From positions 1 through 64,000 of the forward strand of contig NZ_BDCC01000053.1 of NCBI RefSeq assembly GCF_001613305.1: a stretch of DNA of 64,000 nt, written 5' to 3'. The notes below the pieces were generated by a model. It saw only the letters and a program-made list of their open reading frames with translations, was not told the origin of the DNA and made no database searches. This DNA is from Nocardia vaccinii NBRC 15922. Lineage in GTDB: Bacteria; Actinomycetota; Actinomycetes; Mycobacteriales; Mycobacteriaceae. The first letter of the stretch is position 1. Each line of letters starts with the position of its first letter. Of the stretch, positions 29,783 through 38,543 are shown one piece after another. The position numbers and the translations under genes were made by a program.

Positions 29783-31471
29783 TCAGTTGCGGCCGGAGGT
29801 GATGTAGTAGTACATCGGGTCGACCATGGCGAGCAGGTGTTCGATCTCGTTGTCGGTGAACCGGTTTCGGCGGCTGACGGTGATCAGCACCAGGTCGTTG
29901 ATCGTCTGGGCGATGGTGTCGAACTCGCTGTCGGCCGATGGAGTCCCGCCATCGGCCTTGTGCCGCAGGGGATTCACCCGTCGCAGCTCGGCGCTGCCCG
30001 CGGCGGCGAGTGCGCGCAGGACGCCGGTGGATCCGCGGGAGCTACCCGCCGTCGCGGCGTGATCGTAGAACTGGATCGCGCCCTGCAGGAGGGCGGCCGG
30101 ATGCGGACGCACCAGGGAACCGGCCGACCGGTCCGGCGCGGGGCCGGACGCACCGCCGGAACGGGTGTCGCGATGGCTCAGCGCACGGGCCTTCGCGGTG
30201 AGATAGCGCGCCACCAGAATGTCGCGGATCGTGCCGTACTCGGTGGTGCGGAGCAGATCGATCGATGCCTGCTCGTAATCCTCGACGGCAGTGGCGATCT
30301 CGCCCGGTTCGGCTGCCGGATCGATGCGGTCGAGCCGACCGGCGAAGGCGTCCAGGCGCAACAGCGCCCTGATGTTGCCCTCGTGCCGATGACGTTCGCT
30401 GGTGGTGACCGCGAAGCAGGTGAGCAGCTCATCTCTGATGGCGGCCATGCGATCTCCGAATATCGTGGCATACGTCCCCCGATGAGCGGGATGCGTGGCG
30501 TAGGCCGTCTCCGCTCGGCACAACCCGGCGATGACGTCGGCGAGTTCCCCGGCGCGCAGCGTGTCCCCCGGCTCACGGGATATGGTCGCCCCGGGTGCGC
30601 ACAACTCCCCCAGTGTGACGGCGACGGTACGCAGCGATCGCATCTCCCGCTCGGGGTCCTCCTCGCACAGGGCGCGGGCGTGGTCGGCGTGGAATCGGGC
30701 GAGTTCGCGATGCAGCATCCAGCCCAGCGCATCGGCAAAGGCCGCCTCGGTCTCCTTGATCGACCGGATCCGGCTCAACCCCGTCGGCTCGTACTCCGCA
30801 CTCCGGGACAGCACGACCTCGGCATCGGCGGCCGCCCGGGTGCAGCGGATGCCCATCATGCAGTCCAGGCGCGAATGCGGATCGACCAGGCCGATCCCCC
30901 GGCGGGCCCATTCACCAGCCGTCGTCGCCGGATGCCGATCACCTCGACGGTGACGCAGCAGATACCGCTCGGCGAGTTCGGCGGACCAGAACACCATATC
31001 GGGCCGATCCTCTCGCGCCGCGGCCGCCGCGAACTGCTCGCGCAGACCATCGATATCGAAGTGGCGAGCCGAGAAACGCGCCTCCAGTCGTTCGGCGTCG
31101 ACACTGTCGCGTGCGGTCTCCTGCGAACGACCACCGCGGGCGGCCAACTCGGCGATCGGCTCGGGAACCGGGCGGTTCTCGGCGGTGATGCTCTCCACGA
31201 CCGCGCAGGCAAGCGCTTCGACGGTCTTGAAATGCTTCCACATGGTGGCCTTGGGAATCGGCCCCTCGCTGCCGTCGCGCCGGAGATATCCGCGCGCCGC
31301 GGCGCACACGTCGGCGGTGGTCAGCCGCTGGATCGATGCGCCCGCCGCGGATGCGGCGATCCGCGCGAGCATCACCTGCTCGGCCGCGGTGACGATCATC
31401 GCGCGAGTTCGCTCCTCGACCGTCCGTCCGGCGCGCGCCTGATAGCTGGAGGAACCGGAATGCATTGCCAT
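29783..31471 (-). CDS. Large TetR-like N-terminal HTH protein of unknown function
   Basis: A 562-residue protein, more than twice the usual TetR length. The first 80 residues look like a TetR DNA-binding domain (RAMIVTAAEQVMLARIA, then KATMWKHFKTVEALACAVVE). The remaining 480 residues are alpha-helical, charged and without recognised motifs; FADALGWMLHRELARFHADH and YEQASIDLLRTTEYGTIRD are typical stretches. The start (ATG 31471 or ATG 31465) has no strong ribosome-binding site. It is divergent from an acyl-CoA carboxylase beta subunit, which it may regulate through the 114-bp gap. Confidence 0.75.
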   Translation of the reverse strand: MAMHSGSSSYQARAGRTVEERTRAMIVTAAEQVMLARIAASAAGASIQRLTTADVCAAARGYLRRDGSEGPIPKATMWKHFKTVEALACAVVESITAENRPVPEPIAELAARGGRSQETARDSVDAERLEARFSARHFDIDGLREQFAAAAAREDRPDMVFWSAELAERYLLRHRRGDRHPATTAGEWARRGIGLVDPHSRLDCMMGIRCTRAAADAEVVLSRSAEYEPTGLSRIRSIKETEAAFADALGWMLHRELARFHADHARALCEEDPEREMRSLRTVAVTLGELCAPGATISREPGDTLRAGELADVIAGLCRAETAYATHPAHRGTYATIFGDRMAAIRDELLTCFAVTTSERHRHEGNIRALLRLDAFAGRLDRIDPAAEPGEIATAVEDYEQASIDLLRTTEYGTIRDILVARYLTAKARALSHRDTRSGGASGPAPDRSAGSLVRPHPAALLQGAIQFYDHAATAGSSRGSTGVLRALAAAGSAELRRVNPLRHKADGGTPSADSEFDTIAQTINDLVLITVSRRNRFTDNEIEHLLAMVDPMYYYITSGRN

Positions 31472-31585
31472 GGACGACACGACCAAGAGTCTATTGCAGT
31501 GCACAGAGCTATGAACTCGTCTATTCCGGCTAGGGTCGAACGAGCGACAAACCGGCAATCGGTCGGTTTCAGGAGAGGGGACACT

Positions 31586-33130
31586 GTGGAGACAACCGCC
31601 GCGAAACTCGCCCTGCTGCACCAGAACCTCGCGGACGCCCGGGAACCGGCCGGCGCGGTGGGAGTCGCCAAACGCGCGGCGAAGGGAATTCCCAGCCCAC
31701 GTCAGCGAATCGACATGCTGGTGGATCCAGGCAGCTTCCTGGAATTCGGTGCGCTGATGCGCCAGCCCGGCTCCTCGGACGCGCTGTACGGCGACGGTGT
31801 GGTCACCGGACGCGCCCGCATCGAGGGACGTACCGTGGTGGTCATCTCACACGACCAGACCGTGTACGGCGGCTCGGTAGGGGAGATGTTCGGCCGGAAA
31901 GTCGCTCTGGCAATGGATTCCGCGGCCGATGTCGGCTGCCCGTTCATCGCGATCAACGACTCCGGCGGTGCGCGGGTGCAGGACGCGGTGACCTCGCTGG
32001 CCTGGTACGCGTCCATGAGCCGACGGCAGCAGCGCCTGTCCGGCGTGGTCCCGCAGATCTCGTTGATGCTGGGCAAATGCGCTGCGGGCGCGGTCTATTC
32101 ACCGATCAACACCGATGTGCTGATCGCGACCGAGGCCGCCTACATGTTCGTCACCGGGCCGGACATCATCCGCGAGACCACCGGCGAGGAGGTCACCCTC
32201 GAGGAACTCGGCGGCGCGTTCAATCAGGCACGCAATGGCAACATCCACCACGTCGCGGCCGATGAGCAGGCCGCATTCGACTGGGCGCGCAGGTATTTGA
32301 GCTTCATGCCCGCAAGTTGGCTCGATCTCCCGCCGGTCGTGAACCCGGGCCTGGAACCCGAGATCACCGATTCGGACCGGGAATTGAACGCGATCATCCC
32401 CGATTCGGACCGCAGCGGTTACGACATGTACGACATTCTGCTGCGGATCTTCGACGACGGCGATTTCCTGGAGGTCGGCGATACCACGGCCCGCAATATG
32501 ATCACCGGCTTCGCCCGGGTGGACGGCCGCAGCATCGGCGTGGTGGCGAATCAGCCGCTGGTGTCCAGCGGTGCGATCGATGCGCGGTGTTCGGACAAGG
32601 CGGCGCATTTCATCCGACTGTGCGACGCGTTCGGACTGCCACTCGTCTTCGTCGTCGACACTCCCGGCGTCCTGCCGGGTGTGGAGGAGGAGAAGATCGG
32701 CGTCATCAAGCGCGGCGGCAGATTCTTCTACGCGGTCGTGGAGGCCACGGTGCCGATCGTGACCGTCGTCGTGCGCAAGGCGTACGGGGGTGGTTATGCG
32801 GTGATGGGCTCCAAACAGCTCGGCGGCGACCTGAATTTCGCCTGGCCCACCGCGCGCATCGCGGTCATGGGCGCCGAAGCCGCGGTCGGGCTCATCCAAC
32901 GTCGTCAACTCGAGGCCGCCTCGGACGAGGAGCGCCCGATTCTCCGTCAGCAGATGGTCGATTTCTACAACGAGACCATCGCGACCCCCTGGATCGCCGC
33001 CGAACGCGGCTACATCGACGCGGTCATCGAGCCGGAGCACACCCGCCTGGAAATCCGCAAGGCCCTGAATCTGCTGCGCGACAAAACACTTCGGCACGGA
33101 CCCCGCAAGCACCACCTGTTGCCGCTATAG
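31586..33130 (+). CDS. accD: Acyl-CoA (propionyl/acetyl-CoA) carboxylase beta subunit, AccD type
   Basis: A 514-residue biotin-dependent carboxyltransferase. It transfers CO2 from carboxybiotin on a separate AccA-type subunit to an acyl-CoA. Oxyanion-forming segments are visible: INDSGGARVQDAV, GKCAAGAVYSP, VTGPDIIRETTGEEV in the N half and VVDTPGVLPGVEEE, RKAYGGGYAVMGSK in the C half. GTG at 31586 has AGGAGAGGGG upstream. No alpha subunit lies nearby. It converges with a TetR gene, overlapping by 6 nt at the 3' end. Which of the several actinobacterial AccD paralogues it is cannot be decided. Confidence 0.93.
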   Translation: METTAAKLALLHQNLADAREPAGAVGVAKRAAKGIPSPRQRIDMLVDPGSFLEFGALMRQPGSSDALYGDGVVTGRARIEGRTVVVISHDQTVYGGSVGEMFGRKVALAMDSAADVGCPFIAINDSGGARVQDAVTSLAWYASMSRRQQRLSGVVPQISLMLGKCAAGAVYSPINTDVLIATEAAYMFVTGPDIIRETTGEEVTLEELGGAFNQARNGNIHHVAADEQAAFDWARRYLSFMPASWLDLPPVVNPGLEPEITDSDRELNAIIPDSDRSGYDMYDILLRIFDDGDFLEVGDTTARNMITGFARVDGRSIGVVANQPLVSSGAIDARCSDKAAHFIRLCDAFGLPLVFVVDTPGVLPGVEEEKIGVIKRGGRFFYAVVEATVPIVTVVVRKAYGGGYAVMGSKQLGGDLNFAWPTARIAVMGAEAAVGLIQRRQLEAASDEERPILRQQMVDFYNETIATPWIAAERGYIDAVIEPEHTRLEIRKALNLLRDKTLRHGPRKHHLLPL

Positions 33131-33712
33131 CCGGGACTCGGCGAACGCGTCCGGACCCGCGCAGAGCGCCTTCAGGTCGTCGAACGATCGGGTGATGCAT
33201 TCGTTCAGGTCAGCGACGGAGTCGTTGCGCCACAAGCGAATCGCTTCCCCGATCGTCGCCATGCCAACCTCGGCGGCCAGTCGCGCCCGCCGCCGCGGAA
33301 TGCCGCGAGCGGTCAACGCCTCGGCCACGACCTCGACCATGTTCGCGGCCTTGGCGAGCTCCCGTTCGCGCAGCGCCGGTGTCGCGGCGATGATTCGCGA
33401 TCGCGGCTCGGACAGGGCACGGTGGCTCTCCAGATAGGGCACCACGGTCCGGAACGCCGCGAGCAGGACCGCCAGCGGCGCGGGCGTTCCGGGCACCGCG
33501 GCGACCGCGGCGGTCAGCGATTCGCGCATGACGCTCTCGCCGCCGAACAGCACCTCGCGCTTGTCCGCGAAATGGCGGAAGAAGGTGCGCTCGGTGACGC
33601 CCGCGGCGGCGGCGATCTCGGCCGTGGTGGTCGCGTCGTAACCGTTGCGGCCGTACAGGGTGATCGCCGCCTCCTGCAGGCGGCCGCGCGCTTGTTCTCC
33701 ACTGCGTGGCAC
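33125..33712 (-). CDS. TetR family transcriptional regulator
   Basis: A 195-residue TetR protein with a clear HTH (IAAAAGVTERTFFRHFADKREVLF, about residues 30-55). It starts at the GTG 33712, only 20 bp from the first of two palindromes that separate it from a divergent epimerase gene. This is a textbook autoregulated TetR/target pair. The 3' end overlaps the accD stop by 6 nt on the opposite strand. Confidence 0.9.
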   Translation of the reverse strand: MPRSGEQARGRLQEAAITLYGRNGYDATTTAEIAAAAGVTERTFFRHFADKREVLFGGESVMRESLTAAVAAVPGTPAPLAVLLAAFRTVVPYLESHRALSEPRSRIIAATPALRERELAKAANMVEVVAEALTARGIPRRRARLAAEVGMATIGEAIRLWRNDSVADLNECITRSFDDLKALCAGPDAFAESRL

Positions 33713-33732
33713 AGCGGCAGTCTACAAGAGAT

Positions 33733-33777
33733 GTCAGTCACTGACGCAACATGGTAGCGTCAGTTACTGACGCTACC
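33733..33777. promoter_or_regulatory. Double palindromic operator, TetR/epimerase
   Basis: Positions 33753-33777 form a 25-bp perfect palindrome centred on GTCAGT-T-ACTGAC, and 33733-33745 repeats the core as GTCAGT-C-ACTGAC. Centres are 26 bp apart. The pair lies between the divergent TetR gene and the epimerase gene and should bind two TetR dimers. Confidence 0.8.
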
Positions 33778-33804
33778 TGTCGCGCGGCTCAACGGGAGGA
33801 TTTC

Positions 33805-34716
33805 GTGCACATCTTCGTCACCGGCGGTTCCGGACTCACCGGCCCCGCCATCGTCTCCGAACTCATCACCGCCGGTCACACCGTCACCGGCCTGGCTCGA
33901 TCGGACGCCTCCGCCCAGCGGCTGGAAGGTCTGGGCGCCACGGCGCATCCGGGATCGCTGGACGATCTCGACAGCCTGCGGGCGGGCGCCGCGCGGGCCG
34001 ACGCCGTCGTGCACATGGCCTTCGGCGGCGACTTCTCCGATACCGATGACATGATGCGCCGCGACTGCGCGGCGATCCGGGCCCTCGGTGAGCCGCTGGA
34101 GGGTTCCGGCAAACCGCTGATCTCCACATCGGGCACCCTGGTGCTGCCGCGCGGGCGGGTGACCACGGAAACCGATGCACCCGACCGTGATTCGTCCGCG
34201 AGCTTCCGCATCCGCGGTGAGGACGCCTGTCTCGAATTCGCCGAACGCGGTGTACGGGCGAGCGTGATCCGCCTCGCCCCGACCGTGCACGGCCCGGGGG
34301 ACTACGGCTTCATCCCCATGCTCATCGCGGCCGCGCGGAAAACCGGCGTCTCGGCGTACATCGGCGACGGAAGCAATCGCTGGCCCGCGGTCCACCGACT
34401 GGACGCGGCCGTGCTCTACCGCCTCGCGGTGGAGAAGGCTCCCACCGGAGCGGCACTACACGGGACGGGCGAGGAGGCGATCGCGTTCCGGAGCATCGCC
34501 GAGAAGATCGGCGACGCTCTCGATATCCCCACTCGATCCCTGACGCCACAGGAGGCGGTCACACATTTCGCCAACCCCTTCATGGCCTCGGTCTACGCCG
34601 CCGACGCCCCCGTCTCCAGCGAATACACCCGCAAGCTGCTCGATTGGGAGCCCACCCACCCGGGCCTGCTCGAAGACCTCGAGCACGGAGACTATTTCAC
34701 CCACACGCGGCCCTGA
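33805..34716 (+). CDS. NAD-dependent epimerase/dehydratase-type SDR
   Basis: A 303-residue atypical SDR. The NAD(P)-binding motif VTGGSGLTGPAI lies at the N-terminus (G-x-x-G-x-x-G, about 6-13), LARSDASA follows the second strand, and HMAFGGDF supplies the next conserved segment. The canonical Y-x-x-x-K is not obvious: the corresponding region reads FRIRGEDACLEFAERG, so the catalytic role may be altered. GTG at 33805 has GGGAGGA upstream. It is controlled by the TetR at 33125-33712 via the double palindrome; such SDRs often protect against reactive xenobiotics. Confidence 0.88.
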   Translation: MHIFVTGGSGLTGPAIVSELITAGHTVTGLARSDASAQRLEGLGATAHPGSLDDLDSLRAGAARADAVVHMAFGGDFSDTDDMMRRDCAAIRALGEPLEGSGKPLISTSGTLVLPRGRVTTETDAPDRDSSASFRIRGEDACLEFAERGVRASVIRLAPTVHGPGDYGFIPMLIAAARKTGVSAYIGDGSNRWPAVHRLDAAVLYRLAVEKAPTGAALHGTGEEAIAFRSIAEKIGDALDIPTRSLTPQEAVTHFANPFMASVYAADAPVSSEYTRKLLDWEPTHPGLLEDLEHGDYFTHTRP

Positions 34717-35303
34717 GCACATCGCGGCTCGTCGTCGCGGGCGCGCTTCACCGGCCGCTCACGACGCTGCCCGGCTCGCTGTCGCGGGCGAGCCGATCGG
34801 ACCGAACAGCGTATTTCAGCACCTACACGAGATTCGGCCACGCGGCCACGTCCGGATCCCGCAGCCGCCGGTCCACCAGCTCTCGCAGCTTCTCGGGCGA
34901 ATGGACACCGGCTCGGCCGATGCGAATCCGCACCGGGCGAATCGGCCCGGCCGACCGGCGCGAACACGCGCTGCGAAGTGCGACCGAACCTGTTTCCCGG
35001 AGCCATCGAAAGTCGGCCCGAGCAACGATCACGGTGTCCGTCGTCACCGCGACACGTGTCCGATTGCCGATGGACCTGTTACGCTTCCGGCCGGAACCGA
35101 CGGTAAATCCCGACAATCTCCCGGATGCCGTATCCGGTCGAGTCGTCGATGGCGCACAGCGAGACGGTGGCGCGACCGGAGTCCACTGGGCCACACCGTG
35201 ATCGGCCCAGGTGTTTCGGAGATTGCGTGAAGGCGATTCACAGTGTCGACTGACAACATGAGTCGCAGCCGGATCCGGGGTCCGGCAGGAGACGAGGAGG
35301 CAG
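34717..35303. other. 587-bp gap with at most one doubtful small gene
   Basis: No frame here starts well. On the minus strand an open stretch ends at 34823 with SPEKLRELVDRRLRDPDVAAW, which reads like genuine protein; a GTG at 35047 would give 74 residues. No ribosome-binding site supports it. The right-hand part holds the promoter of the acyltransferase gene. Confidence 0.35.
34823..35047 (-). CDS. Doubtful small hypothetical protein
   Basis: A 74-codon frame from GTG 35047. The N-terminal part (VIVARADFRWLRETGSVALR) and the C-terminal 20 residues have normal protein composition, the middle is arginine-rich. It might be a real lineage-specific gene or the remains of one. No homologue is recognised. 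Confidence 0.25.
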   Translation of the reverse strand: MTTDTVIVARADFRWLRETGSVALRSACSRRSAGPIRPVRIRIGRAGVHSPEKLRELVDRRLRDPDVAAWPNLV

Positions 35304-36557
35304 ATGACGCAGGACGATCGCGGCACCGTGAACACTGCGACGCTCACGATCGCCGACCCGAATCCGGAACCTCATCCGGAATCGGCGAAACCTCGAAAAA
35401 TCAAGCGGCCGTACCTATATCAGGTAGACCTGTTCCGGATCATCACCTTCGCCTGCGTCGTGTTGGACCACGTGACCAGCGGGTCGACCGTCCCGGACAA
35501 CGTGACGTCCAACGCGGCGCAGACACTGCTGCACTTCACCCGCCTGGCGTTCTTCGCGTTGACCGCCTTCGTGCTGGTCTACCAGACCGCCCGCAAGCCC
35601 TTCTCCGCGCGCACATTCTGGCGTCGGCGTTTCATGCTGATCGGTATCCCGTACGTGGTCTGGTCGGTGTTCTACTGGGCCTATGCGATCGTGCTGGGGA
35701 ATTTCCAGGAGCCGATCCCACATGCGTTGTGGCGTTTGGTCATCGATATCGCGACCGGCGAAGCCTGGTACCAGATGTACTTCCTGCTGGTCACCATGCA
35801 GGTTTATCTACTTTTCCCGCTGCTGCTGAAACTGCTGCGCGCGACCGAGGGGCACCACCGCTGGGTGCTGGCGGTCAGCGGCGCCCTGCAACTGGGCTTC
35901 CTGTGGCTGGCCATGCATCCCCCGGCGTTCACCGGTTTCGCCGCCCAGATCTGGTCGCACATCTACGCCGTGGTGTTCGCATACCAGTTCTACGTGATAC
36001 TCGGCGCGGTCGCCGCATGGCATCTGGCCGCCGTCGATCGGGCGGTGAAGCGATTCGGACCACTGCTGGTCCTGGGCATGGTCGTTGCCGGAGTTTTCTC
36101 GGTATGGGATTTCCTGCGCTCCACCGACCGCGGATTGCCGCCGTGGCAGGCCAGCAACGTCTTCATGCCGCACCTGATCGTCTTCTTCACCCTCGTCATC
36201 GCCGCCCTGTACACGCTGGGCACCTGGGGCACCGCCAACCAGCGGCCCGGCTCGACCCGGGCCAGGCTGCTGTCCTACGGCGCGGATCGCTCGTTCGGGA
36301 TTTTCCTGTTGCATCCGTTCGCATTGCAGTTGATCGCTCCCTGGATCATCCCCATGGGCCACGCGATCGGCACGCTGTGGTGCACGGTGGTGGTGTACGT
36401 GACCGTCATGGCGATGTCGCTGTTCGGGGCCGAGGTCACCCGCCGGGTACCCGGGAGCATCTGGCTCAACGGGCGTCCGATGGTGCGCACGGATTTCCGC
36501 GCCCTCTTCGGCCGGCGTCCCGCGCCCGAGAAAATTCCCGCGCCCGAGCGCGGCTGA
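35304..36557 (+). CDS. Acyltransferase-3 family membrane protein
   Basis: A 417-residue integral membrane acyltransferase (PF01757 type) with about ten hydrophobic segments. The first reads YQVDLFRIITFACVVLDHV, with the family's early histidine (H56 region), and an R-R-R-F-M-L-I-G-I-P-Y segment follows. Such enzymes O-acylate sugars or lipids at the membrane; relatives act in mycolate or arabinogalactan modification. ATG at 35304 has GAGGAGG upstream. It converges on an antigen-85-type gene, with a strong hairpin between. The acceptor substrate is not predictable. Confidence 0.88.
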   Translation: MTQDDRGTVNTATLTIADPNPEPHPESAKPRKIKRPYLYQVDLFRIITFACVVLDHVTSGSTVPDNVTSNAAQTLLHFTRLAFFALTAFVLVYQTARKPFSARTFWRRRFMLIGIPYVVWSVFYWAYAIVLGNFQEPIPHALWRLVIDIATGEAWYQMYFLLVTMQVYLLFPLLLKLLRATEGHHRWVLAVSGALQLGFLWLAMHPPAFTGFAAQIWSHIYAVVFAYQFYVILGAVAAWHLAAVDRAVKRFGPLLVLGMVVAGVFSVWDFLRSTDRGLPPWQASNVFMPHLIVFFTLVIAALYTLGTWGTANQRPGSTRARLLSYGADRSFGIFLLHPFALQLIAPWIIPMGHAIGTLWCTVVVYVTVMAMSLFGAEVTRRVPGSIWLNGRPMVRTDFRALFGRRPAPEKIPAPERG

Positions 36558-36571
36558 ATCGACCGAACCGA

Positions 36572-36611
36572 CCGGCTGCTCCGACCGATGCGAATCGGCC
36601 GGAGCAGCCGG
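36572..36611. terminator. Bidirectional hairpin between convergent genes
   Basis: A 12-bp perfect stem (36572-36583 with 36600-36611) continues after one mismatch into a further 5 pairs (CCGAT/ATCGG) closed by a GCGA loop. It lies exactly between the stops of the acyltransferase and mycolyltransferase genes. No T-run follows, but the symmetry suits termination from both sides. Confidence 0.75.
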
Positions 36612-36624
36612 CTTCGGTGAGATG

Positions 36625-37641
36625 TCAGTTGATCCGGCTGCCGATGGTCTGCGCCAGGAACGGCCAGGAGCGATGCAGTTCGTCCTCCCAGTAGCCCCAG
36701 GAATGGGTGCCGTTGGGTCGATCGTCCACTGTCACAGGGATATTCAGCTGATGCAGCCGGTTGGTCAGATTCACCGTGCAGTAATGGATCGCCGCCTCGA
36801 TCGGTCCGCCGAAGGCGATCTGCACCGGCAGCGGAATCCGGCCCTCCCGCACCCGGCGATCATCCGGCGTGTCGTGCGGCGCGGCCGGAACGCCGTTGCC
36901 CGTGCTCAGGTAGATCGCGGTACCGCGCAGCCGAGCGGCGTTCACCAGTGGATCGTTCGCTCGCCACAGCGGCCCGTCGAACGGGCCCCACATATTCTGC
37001 ACACTGCGTCCGCCGCCCCAGTTCTCCACCGTGATCCGCACGAACTGCTGTCCGATGGGATCGGAGGTCTGCGCACAGCCGCTGTAGGAGGCCACACTCT
37101 TCCAGAAGCCCGGTTTGGCGATGGCCAGGTTGAGCACCGACGTGCCGCTCATCGACACCCCGGCCAGGGTGCGATTGCCGTCGGCGCCGAGGAAGTGCTC
37201 GATGACCGGCGGCAATTCGTCGTTCAGGAAGGTCTGCCACTTGTTGCGGCCCAGGACCGGATCGTCGCGCACCCAGTCGGTGTAGTAGGAGCTGGCGCCG
37301 CCGATCGGGTTCACCACGTTGACGTCCTTGCCGCGCAGGAAGTTCACCTCGTCGGTCTCGGTGCCCCAACCGCTCCCGTTCGGGCCGCCCTGAGATCCGT
37401 TGAGCAGATACATCGTCGGACGCGGCCGACCGGTGTCCGCGGCACGGATCACCTGCAACAGGACGGGTTTGTCCATGGCCGGGGAGAAGACCGTGACGTT
37501 CTGTAACCGGTCACCCACATTCTGCACCGAGACGATGCCGGCCCGGCCGGGTGACGCGCTCGCGGTACCGGCCGTCCCTACCGGTACCGCGGCGGCCAGT
37601 ACGACGGCGACCAACCATCGCATCGGTGTCGTGGAGATCAT
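36625..37641 (-). CDS. Antigen-85-type mycolyltransferase / esterase
   Basis: A 338-residue exported alpha/beta-hydrolase of the antigen 85/Fbp family, which transfers mycolic acids between trehalose esters and to arabinogalactan. Signal peptide residues 1-30 end in ASAS. Family landmarks: YLLNGSQGG near 78-86, DVNVVNPIGGASSYYTDW near 106-123, nucleophile in AGVSMSG (S163), and the histidine in NGTHSWGYWEDEL. ATG at 37641 is preceded by GAGAG. It presence strongly supports a mycolate-bearing host. It is downstream of and on the same strand as the sigK/rskA genes but 155 bp away. Confidence 0.93.
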   Translation of the reverse strand: MISTTPMRWLVAVVLAAAVPVGTAGTASASPGRAGIVSVQNVGDRLQNVTVFSPAMDKPVLLQVIRAADTGRPRPTMYLLNGSQGGPNGSGWGTETDEVNFLRGKDVNVVNPIGGASSYYTDWVRDDPVLGRNKWQTFLNDELPPVIEHFLGADGNRTLAGVSMSGTSVLNLAIAKPGFWKSVASYSGCAQTSDPIGQQFVRITVENWGGGRSVQNMWGPFDGPLWRANDPLVNAARLRGTAIYLSTGNGVPAAPHDTPDDRRVREGRIPLPVQIAFGGPIEAAIHYCTVNLTNRLHQLNIPVTVDDRPNGTHSWGYWEDELHRSWPFLAQTIGSRIN

Positions 37642-37796
37642 TCGCGGTGCTCTCACTGTGCGGACCCTCTCGTGCGCTCCGTATCGGCCAATTCGGATGC
37701 GCCACGGAATGTTCGGGCGCACCCGGCATCCGCGAACGGCATCGCAGGGGAGTTCGTGCAGCCGCGCGGCCGGGTTTGGTCGCCTTGCCGGGCGGG

Positions 37797-38543
37797 TCAG
37801 GTGAGCGGTACTCCGACGATCGGCCGGGTCGTCGGCGCGGGCGAGCCGCCGGCCGGTTCGATCGATACGGCCAGCTTCCCGGCCTCCCCGTAGCGGATGA
37901 GCAGGGGTGCGTTGTTCGTCGGCAGCGTCCCCAGGACTCCGCCCGAACTGATCCGGCCCACCGGGGATATCAACCACAGCTGATAGGTGTGGTCCCTGGG
38001 CGCGGGCGGAACAGCGGCGAAGGACACCGCCGCCGCGTTCAGCTCACGGGACGTATTGACGGTGATGGTGCCGCCGCCCGCCACCGTGACCGTGCTCGCA
38101 CGAGCGTCCGCGTGCTGCATGACCTGCTCCGCGGTGATCTCGCCGGTGCCGCGGGAGTGGCTGCGGTACACCGCGATTCCGGCTCCGACACCCGCGGCGA
38201 CCAGCACGGCCGCGGCCGCGGCGGCGAGCCACCGGACCCGCCGGGAACCTCGGGGACGAAGCCGCGTGACCGGCCGGGCGGGTGCGGCGTCCCGGCTCGC
38301 TTCGGACCCGGCGTCGAGGGCGGCCTGTAGCTTCGCCTCGAGATCGGGCGGCGCGGGGACCGCGTCGACGACCGTCAGCGCCGCCAGCGTCTCGCGCAGT
38401 TCGCGCACCTCGGCCCGGAAGGCCGCGGCGATGGCCTCGTCGGCCCGGTCGAGCCGATGCTCCACCGCGGTGCGTTCCTCGTCGGACAGCGCGTCCAGCG
38501 CGTACGGATGGGCAAGATCGAGCAGATCGTCATCGTCAGGCAT
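37797..38543 (-). CDS. rskA: Anti-sigma-K factor RskA
   Basis: A 248-residue membrane anti-sigma factor. The cytoplasmic N-terminal sigma-binding helices (residues 1-60, DDDLLDLAHPYALDALSDEER) are typical of RskA, one transmembrane segment lies at about 105-126, and an extracellular domain of about 120 residues follows (YQLWLISPVGRISSGGVLG, the RskA-C pattern). It should hold SigK inactive until proteolysed at the membrane. The start overlaps the sigK stop by 8 nt, giving coupled synthesis. Confidence 0.94.
   Translation of the reverse strand: MPDDDDLLDLAHPYALDALSDEERTAVEHRLDRADEAIAAAFRAEVRELRETLAALTVVDAVPAPPDLEAKLQAALDAGSEASRDAAPARPVTRLRPRGSRRVRWLAAAAAAVLVAAGVGAGIAVYRSHSRGTGEITAEQVMQHADARASTVTVAGGGTITVNTSRELNAAAVSFAAVPPAPRDHTYQLWLISPVGRISSGGVLGTLPTNNAPLLIRYGEAGKLAVSIEPAGGSPAPTTRPIVGVPLT

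Noticed and set aside
29777..31585. In-frame 5' extension of accD to 1117 codons
   Set aside because: It runs antisense through the large regulator gene; the GTG at 31586 with AGGAGAGGGG matches the normal AccD N-terminus.
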